From NCBI RefSeq assembly GCF_003710085.1, contig NZ_CP033324.1, forward strand, positions 1,488,001-1,552,000: a stretch of 64,000 bases of DNA, written 5' to 3'. Below the pieces are notes generated by a model. It had not been told where the DNA came from. It saw only the letters and a list, made by a program, of their open reading frames with translations, and did not search any database. Positions 26,526-35,361 of the stretch are shown piece after piece; positions within the stretch are counted from its first letter, which is position 1, and each line of letters starts with the position of its first letter. The stretch comes from Nocardioides pantholopis. GTDB taxonomy: Bacteria; Actinomycetota; Actinomycetes; Propionibacteriales; Nocardioidaceae. The translations under genes were made by a program, and so were the position numbers.

Positions 26526-27008
26526 GTGACCGGATCCAGCCAGGACGCCGTCCGGGAGCAGATCGAGGCTGTGCTCGTCGATCCCCTGGGCGTGCTGGGA
26601 CTCGACATCGAGGCCATCGAGATCACTCCTGCCGGCAAGCGCCGAGTGCTGCGGATCGCCGTCGACACCGACGGCGGGGTCACCCTCGACGACGTGGCCG
26701 AGGCGACCCGCGAGATCAACCGGGTCCTCGACGACTCGGACGTCATGGGCGAGCACCCCTACACCCTGGAGGTCACCTCCCGGGGCGTGGACCGGCCGCT
26801 GACGCTGCCGCGGCACTGGCGGCGCAACCAGGACCGGCTGGTCAAGGTGACGCTGAGCGACGACACGGTCGTCACCGGACGGATCCTGGAGTCCGACGAG
26901 GACGGCGCCGTTCTCGACGAGGCCGGTTCCCGTCGCGAGATCCCCTACCCCGAGGTCGTCAAGGCGCTCGTGCAGATCGAGTTCAACCGGAAGAACGAGG
27001 AGTCCTGA
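26526..27008 (+). CDS. rimP: Ribosome maturation factor RimP
   Basis: Needed for late assembly of the 30S subunit. The 160-residue protein has the N-terminal alpha/beta domain with [20 protein letters not shown] and the [15 protein letters not shown] helix, and the C-terminal SH3-like domain with [22 protein letters not shown] 26526 with GGGAGG 10 nt upstream is chosen over an in-frame start at 26400 that would precede the promoter. It overlaps nusA by one base. Confidence 0.93.
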   Translation: MTGSSQDAVREQIEAVLVDPLGVLGLDIEAIEITPAGKRRVLRIAVDTDGGVTLDDVAEATREINRVLDDSDVMGEHPYTLEVTSRGVDRPLTLPRHWRRNQDRLVKVTLSDDTVVTGRILESDEDGAVLDEAGSRREIPYPEVVKALVQIEFNRKNEES

Positions 27009-27991
27009 TGGACATCGACCTGAGCATCCTGCGGATGCTGGAGCGCGAGAAGGAGATCTCCTTCGACGTCCTCGTCGAGGCGATCGAGCAGGCGCTGCTC
27101 ACGGCGTACCGCAAGTCCCCCGGTGCCCAGGACCACGCGCGCGTCGTGCTGGACCGCAAGAGCGGCCACGTCAGCGTGCTGGCCCGCGAGGCCGACGCGG
27201 ACGGCAAGCCGGAGGGCGAGGAGTACGACGACACCCCCCAGGGCTTCGGCCGGATCGCCGCGACGACCGCCAAGCAGATCATGCTCCAGCGGCTGCGCGA
27301 CGCCGAGGACGACATCCGGTTCGGGGAGTTCTCCGGCAAGGAGGGCGACATCGTCTCCGGTGTCATCCAGCAGGGCCGCAACCCCGACGACGTGCTGGTC
27401 GACCTCGGCAAGATCGAGGCGCTGCTCCCGGTCGGCGAGCGGGTCCCGGGCGAGGACTACTCCCACGGCACCCGGATCAAGTGCCTGGTCGTCTCGGTGC
27501 GCAAGGGCATGCGCGGCCCCCAGATCTCGCTGTCGCGCTCGCACCCGAACCTGGTCAAGAAGCTCTTCGCGCTCGAGGTGCCCGAGATCGCCGACGGCAC
27601 CGTCGAGATCGCCGCGATAGCCCGCGAGGCCGGTCACCGCACCAAGATCGCGGTCCGCTCGGCCGTTCCCGGCGTCAACGCCAAGGGCGCCTGCATCGGC
27701 CCGATGGGCCAGCGGGTGCGCAACGTGATGGCCGAGCTGTCCGGCGAGAAGATCGACATCGTCGACTGGTCGGAGAACTCCGCGCGGATGGTGGCGAACG
27801 CGCTCTCCCCGGCCCGGGTGACCTCGGTGGAGGTGCTCGACGAGGCGGCCCGCTCGGCCCGCGTCGTCGTGCCGGATTTCCAGCTCTCCCTGGCCATCGG
27901 CAAGGAGGGCCAGAACGCCCGGCTCGCCGCCCGGCTGACCGGCTGGCGCATCGACATCCGCTCCGACGAGGAGCCGGCCGCGGAGGCCTGA
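27008..27991 (+). CDS. nusA: Transcription elongation/termination factor NusA
   Basis: RNA-polymerase-binding factor in pausing, termination and antitermination. The 327-residue protein has the N-terminal polymerase-binding domain ([20 protein letters not shown]), an S1 domain ([20 protein letters not shown], about 115-185) and two KH domains with [15 protein letters not shown] and [18 protein letters not shown]. As in other actinobacteria, the C-terminal acidic repeats of E. coli NusA are missing. A terminator-like hairpin follows. Confidence 0.95.
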   Translation: MDIDLSILRMLEREKEISFDVLVEAIEQALLTAYRKSPGAQDHARVVLDRKSGHVSVLAREADADGKPEGEEYDDTPQGFGRIAATTAKQIMLQRLRDAEDDIRFGEFSGKEGDIVSGVIQQGRNPDDVLVDLGKIEALLPVGERVPGEDYSHGTRIKCLVVSVRKGMRGPQISLSRSHPNLVKKLFALEVPEIADGTVEIAAIAREAGHRTKIAVRSAVPGVNAKGACIGPMGQRVRNVMAELSGEKIDIVDWSENSARMVANALSPARVTSVEVLDEAARSARVVVPDFQLSLAIGKEGQNARLAARLTGWRIDIRSDEEPAAEA

Positions 27992-28029
27992 GCCCGCTCC
28001 GGCCGGCCGCAACGGCGGCCGCGCACGCG

Positions 28030-28049
28030 CCCCGGTTCGATAACCGGGG
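28030..28049 (+). terminator. Terminator-like hairpin after nusA
   Basis: Perfect 8-bp stem CCCCGGTT/AACCGGGG with a CGAT loop, 38 nt past the nusA stop and directly before the ylxR promoter. Confidence 0.5.
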
Positions 28050-28060
28050 CCCGTAGCGGG

Positions 28061-28066
28061 TAAGGT
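28061..28066 (+). promoter_or_regulatory. -10 box (TAAGGT) for ylxR
   Basis: TAAGGT ends 9 nt before GTG 28076 and no Shine-Dalgarno intervenes; leaderless or nearly so. Confidence 0.4.
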
Positions 28067-28075
28067 TGACCACCA

Positions 28076-28456
28076 GTGGCTCGCGAACGCATCTCCTCCG
28101 CACACCCCGGCACCGACTCCGTCCCAGGACCGGTCCGGACCTGCGTGGGATGTCGGCGGCGGGCCACGAAGAGCGAGTTGTTGCGGGTGACCGCAGGCTC
28201 GGACCCGCACGGCCGACCGGCCGTCGTGCCCGATCCGGTGGCCACCGCTCCCGGTCGCGGGGCGCACCTGCATCCCACGACCGAGTGCTACGACCTCGCG
28301 GTGCGGCGAAGAGCCTTCGCCCGTGCCCTCCGGACCACCGGGGGAGCGCCGGGGCTCTCCACCGAGCCGGTGGGGGCGTACCTGCTGCAGAACAGCACCA
28401 ACCCGAGCACCGACCAGACGTACTCGACCGACAGAAACTGGAGCAGCAGCTCATGA
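28076..28456 (+). CDS. ylxR: YlxR (RnpM-type) RNA-binding protein
   Basis: A 126-residue protein with the YlxR core RTCVGCRRRATKSELLRV (21-38), then the GRGAHLHPTTECYDLAVRRRAFARAL segment of the conserved fold. Members bind RNA; in B. subtilis the protein is reported to modulate RNase P. The C-terminal ~35 residues are a Ser/Thr/Asn-rich tail beyond the conserved core. It lies between nusA and infB in the usual order. Confidence 0.9.
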   Translation: MARERISSAHPGTDSVPGPVRTCVGCRRRATKSELLRVTAGSDPHGRPAVVPDPVATAPGRGAHLHPTTECYDLAVRRRAFARALRTTGGAPGLSTEPVGAYLLQNSTNPSTDQTYSTDRNWSSSS

Positions 28457-28547
28457 GCACTCGATGAGTACTTCCCGATGAGTTTGCACAACCACTAACG
28501 GTCTCGAGAGACACCCAGAACCGGGTCTCGAGGCCAGAAGGAGAAGC

Positions 28548-31427
28548 GTGGCCAAGACCCGAGTTCACGAACTCGCCAAGGAGTTCGGCGTCGAGAGCAA
28601 GTTTGTTCTCGAGAAGTTCAAGGAGATGGGGGAGTTCGTCAAGTCGGCGAGCTCCACCGTAGAGCTGCCTGCGGAGATGCGTTTCCGCAAGGAGTACGGC
28701 GAGAAGCTGAAGACCGCCGAGGGCTCCGCCCCGGCCGAGGCGTCCGCGAAGCCGGCTGCGAAGCCGGCCCCCAGGCCCGGCCCGAGGTCGGCCCCGGCCC
28801 CGTCGGCTCCCGCTGCCGAGGCTCCGGCCGCTGCGGCGCCGGAGACGACCCCCGAGCCCGCTGCGCAGGCACCGGCGCCCGCCGAGCCCGCTCCCGCGGA
28901 GGCTGTCGCTCCCGCGGAGGCTGCCGCCCCCGCCAAGGCGTCCCCGCGACCCGGCCCCCGGCCCGGTCCGTCCGCCCCGAAGCCCGCTGCCGAGGAGCCG
29001 CCGGCTCCCGAGGCACCCGCCGCCGCTGCCCCCAAGGCTCCGGCGCCGAAGGCCCCGACCCCGGCTCCGCGACCCGTGGGTCGCCCCGGTGGCGGCTCGC
29101 CGCGTCCGGGCAACAACCCGTTCGCACCCAGCCAGGGCATGGGCCGGCGTCCGTCCCCGCCGCGCGAGACCGGTAGCCCGGCCGCCGGTGCTGGTGCCGG
29201 CGCCGGTGACAACCGTCCGCCGCGGCCCCCGGCCGCGCGTGACGGCGGTGCCCCCGGGCGCCCCGGCATGCCGCCGCGTCCGAACCCGGCGATGATGCCG
29301 AAGAGCCCAGCCGCGTTCGGTGCCCGCCCCGGTGGCGGTCCCGGTCGTCCGGGTGCCCCCGCTCGCGGCGGAGCCCCGGGTCGCCCCGGTGCCCCCGGTC
29401 GCGGTGGTCCCGGTGGCGGTGCCCCGGGTCGTCCCGGCGGTGGGTTCGGCCCGTCCGGCGGCGGTCGCCCCGGTGGCGGTCGTCCCGGCCAGCGCGGTCA
29501 GACCCAGGGCGCCTTCGGTCGCCCCGGTGGACCGTCGCGTCGCGGTCGCAAGTCCAAGCGCGCCCGTCGCCAGGAGTTCGAGGCCATGCAGGCCCCGACG
29601 ATCGGTGGCGTGCGGGTCCGCAAGGGTGACGGCGAGACCGTCCGCCTGCCGCGGGGTGCCTCGCTGACCGACTTCGCCGAGCGGATCGGCGTCGACGCCG
29701 CCCAGCTCGTGCAGATGCTGTTCAGCCTGGGCGAGATGGTCACCGCGACCGAGTCGGTCAACGACGAGACCCTCGAGCTGATCGGCGAGGAGCTGAACTA
29801 CGACGTTCAGATCGTCTCGCCCGAGGACGAGGACCGCGAGCTGCTGGAGTCCTTCGACATCGAGTTCGGTGAGGACGAGGGCGACGAGAGCGACCTCGTG
29901 GTCCGGCCGCCGGTCGTGACCGTCATGGGTCACGTCGACCACGGCAAGACCCGGCTCCTCGACGCGCTGCGCAGCTCCAACGTGGTCGCCAAGGAGGCCG
30001 GTGGCATCACGCAGCACATCGGCGCCTACCAGGTGGGTGCCGAGGTCGACGGCCAGGAGCGCCGGATCACCTTCATCGACACCCCGGGTCACGAGGCGTT
30101 CACCGCCATGCGTGCCCGTGGTGCCCAGGCGACCGACATCGCGATCCTCGTGGTCGCGGCCGACGACGGCGTCATGCCGCAGACGGTCGAGGCGCTCAAC
30201 CACGCCAAGGCCGCCGGCGTGCCGATCGTGGTCGCGGTCAACAAGATCGACAAGCCGGACGCGGACCCGACCAAGGTGCGCGGCCAGCTGACCGAGTACG
30301 GCCTGGTCCCCGAGGAGTACGGCGGCGACACGATGTTCGTCGACGTCTCCGCGAAGTCCGAGCTCAACCTCGACAAGCTGCTGGAGGCGGTCGTCCTGAC
30401 CGCCGACGCGTCGCTGGACCTGCGGGCCAACCCCACGCAGGACGCCCAGGGTCTGGTCGTCGAGGCGCACCTGGACCGCGGTCGCGGTCCGGTCGCCACG
30501 GTGCTGGTCCAGCGCGGCACGCTGCGCGTCGGCGACTCGATCGTCGCCGGTCCGGCCCACGGCCGGGTCCGGGCGATGCTCGACGAGTTCGGCACCGAGC
30601 TCACCGAGGCCACCCCGGCGCGTCCGGCGATGGTGCTCGGCCTCAGCGCGGTGCCCGGTGCGGGTCAGAACTTCCTGGTCGTCGACGACGACCGGATGGC
30701 CCGCCAGATCGCCGAGAAGCGCGAGGCCCGCGAGCGTGCGGCCATGCAGGCCAAGCGTCGCGTGCGCCGTACCCTCGAGGACTTCATGGCCTCCATGGAG
30801 AAGGGCGAGAGCCAGGAGCTCAACCTCATCCTCAAGGGCGACGTGTCCGGCTCGGTCGAGGCTCTCGAGGACGCCCTCGCGCAGATCGACGTCGGCGACG
30901 AGGTCAGCCTGCGGGTCATCGACCGCGGTGTCGGTGCGATCACCGAGACCAACGTCGACCTGGCCGCCGCCTCCGACGCCATCATCATCGGCTTCAACGT
31001 CCGGCCCCAGGGCAAGGCGGGCCAGATGGCGGAGAAGGAGGGCGTGGAGATCCGGTACTACTCGGTCATCTACCAGGCCATCGAGGAGATCGAGGCGGCC
31101 CTCAAGGGTCTGCTCAAGCCGGAGTACGAGGAGGCCGTTCTCGGCCAGGCCGAGATCCGGGCGATCTTCCGCTCCTCGAAGATCGGCAACATCGCCGGCT
31201 GCATGGTCACCTCGGGCCTGCTCCGCCGCAACGCCAAGGTGCGGATCATCCGCGACAGCAAGATGATCGCCGACAACCTCGACCTGGCCTCGCTGAAGCG
31301 GGAGCGGGACGACGCGTCGGAGGTCCGCGAGGGCTTCGAGTGCGGCCTCGTGCTGAAGAACTTCCAGGACATCAAGGAAGGCGATGTCGTGGAGGCCTTC
31401 GAGATGCGCGAGATCCCGCGCAGCTGA
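28548..31427 (+). CDS. infB: Translation initiation factor IF-2
   Basis: GTPase that places fMet-tRNA on the 30S subunit and promotes subunit joining. The 959-residue protein has an IF2_N module ([20 protein letters not shown]), then about 280 residues of Pro/Ala/Gly/Arg-rich low complexity with repeated [14 protein letters not shown] units, a second IF2_N module near 355, and the G domain with GHVDHGKT near 461, DTPGHEAF near 511 and NKID near 565, followed by the C1 and C2 domains. GTG with AGGAG 4 nt upstream. Confidence 0.97.
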   Translation: MAKTRVHELAKEFGVESKFVLEKFKEMGEFVKSASSTVELPAEMRFRKEYGEKLKTAEGSAPAEASAKPAAKPAPRPGPRSAPAPSAPAAEAPAAAAPETTPEPAAQAPAPAEPAPAEAVAPAEAAAPAKASPRPGPRPGPSAPKPAAEEPPAPEAPAAAAPKAPAPKAPTPAPRPVGRPGGGSPRPGNNPFAPSQGMGRRPSPPRETGSPAAGAGAGAGDNRPPRPPAARDGGAPGRPGMPPRPNPAMMPKSPAAFGARPGGGPGRPGAPARGGAPGRPGAPGRGGPGGGAPGRPGGGFGPSGGGRPGGGRPGQRGQTQGAFGRPGGPSRRGRKSKRARRQEFEAMQAPTIGGVRVRKGDGETVRLPRGASLTDFAERIGVDAAQLVQMLFSLGEMVTATESVNDETLELIGEELNYDVQIVSPEDEDRELLESFDIEFGEDEGDESDLVVRPPVVTVMGHVDHGKTRLLDALRSSNVVAKEAGGITQHIGAYQVGAEVDGQERRITFIDTPGHEAFTAMRARGAQATDIAILVVAADDGVMPQTVEALNHAKAAGVPIVVAVNKIDKPDADPTKVRGQLTEYGLVPEEYGGDTMFVDVSAKSELNLDKLLEAVVLTADASLDLRANPTQDAQGLVVEAHLDRGRGPVATVLVQRGTLRVGDSIVAGPAHGRVRAMLDEFGTELTEATPARPAMVLGLSAVPGAGQNFLVVDDDRMARQIAEKREARERAAMQAKRRVRRTLEDFMASMEKGESQELNLILKGDVSGSVEALEDALAQIDVGDEVSLRVIDRGVGAITETNVDLAAASDAIIIGFNVRPQGKAGQMAEKEGVEIRYYSVIYQAIEEIEAALKGLLKPEYEEAVLGQAEIRAIFRSSKIGNIAGCMVTSGLLRRNAKVRIIRDSKMIADNLDLASLKRERDDASEVREGFECGLVLKNFQDIKEGDVVEAFEMREIPRS

Positions 31428-31465
31428 TTCGCCGACCCGGCAGGAATGGTCGGGACAAGCACGCT

Positions 31466-31542
31466 GACCCGTCACTCCTGGTCGCCCTGAGCGACCAGGA
31501 GTGACGGGTCGCCCGTCTCTGGGGGACCAGTTGTGACGGGTC
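31466..31542 (+). repeat. 20-bp perfect hairpin with a duplicated 3' arm (infB-rbfA gap)
   Basis: Arm 31466-31485 is perfectly complementary to 31491-31510 across a CCTGA loop. A near-copy of the 3' arm (16 of 18 bases) recurs at 31525-31542, so the 5' arm can pair with either. This could be a terminator with an alternative fold, or a dispersed intergenic repeat. The first hairpin begins 39 nt after the infB stop. Confidence 0.7.
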
Positions 31543-31568
31543 ACCACAGAAACGGTAGGAAGGAAGCC

Positions 31569-32114
31569 ATGACCAACCCACGGGTGCGCAAGATCGCGGA
31601 CCGGATCCAGGTGATCGTCGCGGAGATGCTCGAGCGCCGGATCAAGGACCCGCGGCTCGGCTTCGTCACGGTCACCGACGTCAGGGTCACCGGGGACAGC
31701 CAGCAGGCCACTGTCTTCTACACGGTGCTCGGCGGCGAGGAGGAGATGGCCGGCACCGCCGCCGCGCTGGAGTCGGCCCGCGGGCTGATCCGCTCGGAGG
31801 TCGCCAAGCAGCTGCAGATGCGCACCGCGCCGACGCTGGCGTTCGTCCACGACGCGCTGCCCGAGACCGCCCGCCACCTCGACGAGGTGCTGGCCAAGGC
31901 ACGGCTCTCCGACGAGCAGGTGGCCGCGGCCCGCGAGGGCGCGTCGTACGCCTCCGAGGAGGACCCGTACAAGAAGCCCCGCGAGATCCCCGACGACGAG
32001 CCGGACCTCGAGTCCGGCACCGACATCGAGTCCGACACCGAGACTGACACCGACACTGACACAGCGGCCGACATCAGCGGCGAGGCCGACGACACCGGTC
32101 GCACCGGGGCGTGA
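31569..32114 (+). CDS. rbfA: Ribosome-binding factor A
   Basis: 30S maturation and cold-shock factor that binds near helix 1 of 16S rRNA. The 181-residue protein has the KH-type fold with [39 protein letters not shown] and [14 protein letters not shown]. Beyond residue ~125 is an acidic tail rich in Asp, Glu and Thr with a [10 protein letters not shown] run. ATG 31569 follows GGAAGGA. The stop overlaps truB (GTGA). The DHH phosphoesterase gene often found between rbfA and truB is absent. Confidence 0.94.
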   Translation: MTNPRVRKIADRIQVIVAEMLERRIKDPRLGFVTVTDVRVTGDSQQATVFYTVLGGEEEMAGTAAALESARGLIRSEVAKQLQMRTAPTLAFVHDALPETARHLDEVLAKARLSDEQVAAAREGASYASEEDPYKKPREIPDDEPDLESGTDIESDTETDTDTDTAADISGEADDTGRTGA

Positions 32115-32977
32115 GTCCCGCACCGGGCCTGGTCGTCGTCGACAAGCCGGCCGGGATCACCTCCCACGACGTGGTGGCCCGGGTCCGGCGGCTCGCCGGC
32201 ACCCGCAAGGTCGGCCACGCCGGCACCCTGGACCCGATGGCGACCGGGGTCCTGGTGCTCGGCGTGGACCGGGCCACCCGCCTGCTGGGGCACCTGATGC
32301 TGACCCAGAAGGCGTACGACGCGACGGTGCGGCTCGGGGTGGCGACCAGCACCGACGACGCCGAGGGCGAGGTGCTCGCGACCACGCCGGCCGCCGGCAT
32401 CGACGAGGCCACCGTGCGCCAGGTCCTGGGCGAGTTCGTCGGGGACATCGAGCAGGTCCCGACCGCCGTCTCGGCGATCAAGGTCGACGGCAAGCGCGCC
32501 TACCAGCGGGTGCGCGACGGCGAGCAGGTCGAGCTCCAGGCGCGGCCGGTGACCGTCCACGAGCTCGTCGTCCACGACGTCCGGCCCGCGGGCGACTCGC
32601 TGGACGTCGACATCTCGCTGCGCTGCTCCAGCGGCACCTACGTCCGGGCGATCGCCCGCGACGCCGGTGCCCGGCTCGGCGTCGGGGGTCATCTGACCGC
32701 GCTGCGGCGCACCGCCGTCGGGCCCTACGACCTCTCCGTGGCGCGCACCCTGGACCAGCTCGGCGAGGAGTTCGCGATGCTGCCGATCGCCGACGCGGCG
32801 CGGGCGGCGTTCCCGGCCGTCGACCTCGACGAGCAGGCGGCGGCCGACGTCCGCGTCGGTCGTCCGCTCGACGTCGCGCTCCCCGGGCTGACAGCGGTCT
32901 TCGATCCCGACGGCGCCTTCCTGGCCCTCTACGAGACCCGGGAGGGCCGCTCCCGTCCGGTCGCCGTCTTCGTCTGA
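32111..32977 (+). CDS. truB: tRNA pseudouridine(55) synthase
   Basis: Makes pseudouridine 55 in the T loop of elongator tRNAs. The 288-residue protein has [14 protein letters not shown] and the catalytic motif [13 protein letters not shown] with Asp41 as the nucleophile, followed by [10 protein letters not shown] and the [14 protein letters not shown] motif. A C-terminal PUA-like region completes it. GTG start overlaps the rbfA stop. Confidence 0.95.
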   Translation: MSPAPGLVVVDKPAGITSHDVVARVRRLAGTRKVGHAGTLDPMATGVLVLGVDRATRLLGHLMLTQKAYDATVRLGVATSTDDAEGEVLATTPAAGIDEATVRQVLGEFVGDIEQVPTAVSAIKVDGKRAYQRVRDGEQVELQARPVTVHELVVHDVRPAGDSLDVDISLRCSSGTYVRAIARDAGARLGVGGHLTALRRTAVGPYDLSVARTLDQLGEEFAMLPIADAARAAFPAVDLDEQAAADVRVGRPLDVALPGLTAVFDPDGAFLALYETREGRSRPVAVFV

Positions 32978-32989
32978 GGCCGCCCTGAG

Positions 32990-32995
32990 TAGGGT
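32990..32995 (+). promoter_or_regulatory. -10 box (TAGGGT) for ribF
   Basis: TAGGGT ends 6 nt before GTG 33002; leaderless spacing. Confidence 0.5.
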
Positions 32996-33001
32996 GCTCG
33001 C

Positions 33002-33937
33002 GTGCAGATCTGGCGAACGCTCGACGAGGTGCCGTCCGACCTCGGCCGCACTGCCGTGGTCATCGGCAACTTCGACGGCGTCCACCTCGGGCACCGGCGG
33101 GTCCTGAGCCGGGCCCGGGCGCTCGCGGACGAGCAGGGCCTGACCCTGGTCGCGATCACCTTCGACCCGCACCCGATGGCGGTGCTGCGGCCCGAGCACG
33201 CGCCCACGACGCTGACCACCGTGGAGGCCCGCGCGGAGCTGCTCGGGGAGGCCGGCGCGGACGCCGTGCTCGCCGTGCCGTTCGACCGCGGGGTCGCGGG
33301 CTGGTCGCCGGAGGAGTTCGTGCAGCGGATCCTCGTCGACGCCCTCGGTGCGGCTGTCGTCGTGGTCGGCGCCAACTTCCGGTTCGGCAGTCGCGCCGCC
33401 GGCGACGTGGCGACCCTGCGGGAGGCGGGGGAGCGGCACGGCTTCACCGCCGAGGGCATCCCGCTGGACGGCGGGCCGATGGTCTGGTCCTCCACCTACG
33501 TGCGCACCTGCCTGGCCGCGGGCGACGTCGCGGGCGCCGCCCAGGCCCTCGGGCGCCCGTACGCCGTGCGCGGCGTCGTGGTCCGCGGTGACCAGCGCGG
33601 CCGCGGGCTCGGCTACCCGACTGCCAACGTGCCCACCGACGGCATGACAGCCGTCCCGCCGGACGGTGTCTACGCGGGCTGGCTGCGTCGGCTGGACACC
33701 GGGGAGCGGTACCCGGCCGCGATCAGCGTCGGCACCAACCCCACCTTCGACGGCGTCCGCGCCCGGCGGGTGGAGAGCCACGTCTTGGACCGCACCGACC
33801 TGGAGCTGTACGGCGTCGAGGTGGAGGTCTCGTTCGTGCACAGGCAGCGTGGCCAGGTGGCGTTCGACTCCGCCGACGCGCTGGTCGAGCAGATGGCCGA
33901 CGACGTGCGCCGCGCCCGCGAGATCCTCGGCGGCTGA
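33002..33937 (+). CDS. ribF: Bifunctional riboflavin kinase/FAD synthetase
   Basis: Converts riboflavin to FMN and FMN to FAD. The 311-residue protein has an N-terminal nucleotidyltransferase domain with IGNFDGVHLGHRRVL (21-35) and TFDPHPMAVL, and a C-terminal flavokinase domain with GDQRGRGLGYPTANVP (about 199-214) and ISVGTNPTFDG. The two-domain layout and length are standard. The next gene starts 4 bp downstream. Confidence 0.95.
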   Translation: MQIWRTLDEVPSDLGRTAVVIGNFDGVHLGHRRVLSRARALADEQGLTLVAITFDPHPMAVLRPEHAPTTLTTVEARAELLGEAGADAVLAVPFDRGVAGWSPEEFVQRILVDALGAAVVVVGANFRFGSRAAGDVATLREAGERHGFTAEGIPLDGGPMVWSSTYVRTCLAAGDVAGAAQALGRPYAVRGVVVRGDQRGRGLGYPTANVPTDGMTAVPPDGVYAGWLRRLDTGERYPAAISVGTNPTFDGVRARRVESHVLDRTDLELYGVEVEVSFVHRQRGQVAFDSADALVEQMADDVRRAREILGG

Positions 33938-33940
33938 CCG

Positions 33941-34960
33941 GTGGGCGCACCTGCGGTCGCCGGCGACCCGCTGGCGGCCACCGATGCCTGGTTCCTCACC
34001 CACGGCCTCTCCTACTTCGTGCCCGAGCAGCGCCGGGGAGCGCGCGAGGCGCTGCGCGGGCGCCGCACGGTGCCGCTCGCGCTGCTGCTCGGGGCCGTGG
34101 CCGCCGGTCTCGGAGCAGCGCTGGCGTGGCTCACCGGCCAGCCCAGCGTCGCGCCGGCCCTGATGATCTCGGCCGGCATGGTCGCGGTGCTCGGCTACGC
34201 GCTCACCGCGCTGCGCGCCCGGCCGATCCTGCGCTGGGCGCTGGCCCGGACCTTCGGCAGCCTGCGCACGCTGCTGCCGATGATGAGCCGCGCGCTGCCG
34301 CTGCTGCTGCTGTTCGTGACCTTCCTGTTCATCAACGCCGAGGTCTGGCAGGTCGCGGCCGGTCTGTCCACCGGGACCCTGTGGCTCACCGTGCTCCTCT
34401 TCGCGCTCCTCGCGACCGGCTTCCTGCTGGTCCGGCTCCCGGAGGAGGTGGACAGGGTCGACGACGCCGTCGACGACGACTTCCTGCTCCGGGCCAGCAC
34501 CGGCACGCCGTTGGCGGACGCCGCGCGCGACCTGGTCGCGGACCCGGACGCCGACCCGGCGGCGTACGCCGAGGTGCGCGGTTTCGAGCGCTGGAACCTG
34601 ATCCTGGTCCTGGTGGTGATCCAGGGCGTCCAGGTGGCGCTGATGGCCGCGGGCGTCTTCGCGTTCTTCCTCGTCTTCGGCGGCCTCGTGATGGGGATCG
34701 AGGTGCAAGCCTCCTGGATCGGCCTGGAGCCGGGGGAGGTCGACGCCGCCCCGCTGCTGGACCGGGTCTCGGTCCCGCTGCTGCAGGTCTCCACGTTCCT
34801 CGCCGCGTTCTCCGCGCTCTATCTCACCGTCTCCACGGTGACCGACGAGACCTACCGCGAGCAGTTCTTCGGCAGCGTGATGCGGGAGATGGAGCGGGCC
34901 GTCGGGGTGCGGGCGGTCTACCGCGCGCTGCGCGAGAGGGACGCCGCGCTCGGCGGGTAG
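33941..34960 (+). CDS. Multi-pass membrane protein of unknown function
   Basis: A 339-residue protein with about six hydrophobic segments: two near 45-85, two near 110-165 (containing MSRALPLLLLFVTFLFINAE), one near 215-245, and one near 280-300. A polar loop (about 166-215) separates the pairs. The family looks conserved in actinobacteria but I do not recognise a named domain. It starts 4 bp after ribF, hence is co-transcribed, and converges on ptsH. Confidence 0.8.
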   Translation: MGAPAVAGDPLAATDAWFLTHGLSYFVPEQRRGAREALRGRRTVPLALLLGAVAAGLGAALAWLTGQPSVAPALMISAGMVAVLGYALTALRARPILRWALARTFGSLRTLLPMMSRALPLLLLFVTFLFINAEVWQVAAGLSTGTLWLTVLLFALLATGFLLVRLPEEVDRVDDAVDDDFLLRASTGTPLADAARDLVADPDADPAAYAEVRGFERWNLILVLVVIQGVQVALMAAGVFAFFLVFGGLVMGIEVQASWIGLEPGEVDAAPLLDRVSVPLLQVSTFLAAFSALYLTVSTVTDETYREQFFGSVMREMERAVGVRAVYRALRERDAALGG

Positions 34961-35218
34961 CTAGCCGTCGAGATCCCGCTCGACCAGCGTGGCGATCCGG
35001 TCCACGGCCCCCTGGTCGGCCCCCGAGATCTCCACGGTGCTGCCCGGGCCGGCGCCCAGGGTCAGGATCAGCAGCGCCGAGGCCGCGTCCACCGGCGGGG
35101 CGCCCGGCAGTCCGATGCGCACCTCGGCCCCGAGCTCGCGGACGGCCTCGGAGATGATCGCCGCGGGCCGGGCGTGCAGGCCGACTGCCGAGCCGACCAG
35201 TGCGGACCGGGTGGGCAC
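34961..35218 (-). CDS. ptsH: HPr phosphocarrier protein
   Basis: Small phosphocarrier of the PEP-dependent sugar phosphotransferase system. The 85-residue protein has the active-site histidine in GLHARPAAIISEAV (His at about 15) and the second half DAASALLILTLGAGPGSTVEI. The regulatory serine region is present in modified form (AASALL). It is divergent from ptsI across 143 bp. Both general PTS proteins are here, but no sugar-specific EII is in the window. Confidence 0.92.
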   Translation of the reverse strand: MPTRSALVGSAVGLHARPAAIISEAVRELGAEVRIGLPGAPPVDAASALLILTLGAGPGSTVEISGADQGAVDRIATLVERDLDG

Positions 35219-35326
35219 GGGCTCAGCCGGGCCCGGGTCCGGGCGGCCCGGTCGGACGAGGCTCGTGGGCGTCCATCGGGCCTCCTGGTCGCGATCGGCG
35301 GTGGTGCAGTTCTATGCCCGGGCCGG

Positions 35327-35360
35327 TTGACCGTCAAGGCACCGCAGCGTCTACTGCGGT
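35327..35360 (+). promoter_or_regulatory. ptsI promoter with two overlapping dyads
   Basis: TTGACC (35327-35332), a 17-bp spacer and TCTACT (35350-35355) form the most canonical promoter in the window. The -10 ends 6 nt before ATG 35362, so ptsI is leaderless. One inverted repeat (TTGAC/GTCAA) covers the -35, and a second (ACCGCAG/CTGCGGT, 35341-35360) covers the -10. Confidence 0.65.
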
Positions 35361-35361
35361 C

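Noticed and set aside
28740..29560. Repetitive Pro/Ala/Gly-rich DNA as a possible mobile or CRISPR-like repeat
   Set aside because: The repeats are in frame within infB and encode the usual low-complexity linker of actinobacterial IF-2.
27675..32123. Very long minus-strand open frame (about 1480 codons) opposite nusA-infB-rbfA
   Set aside because: Composition is Leu/Val/Arg/His/Asp shadow typical of antisense frames in GC-rich DNA, and the plus strand holds recognisable infB and neighbours.
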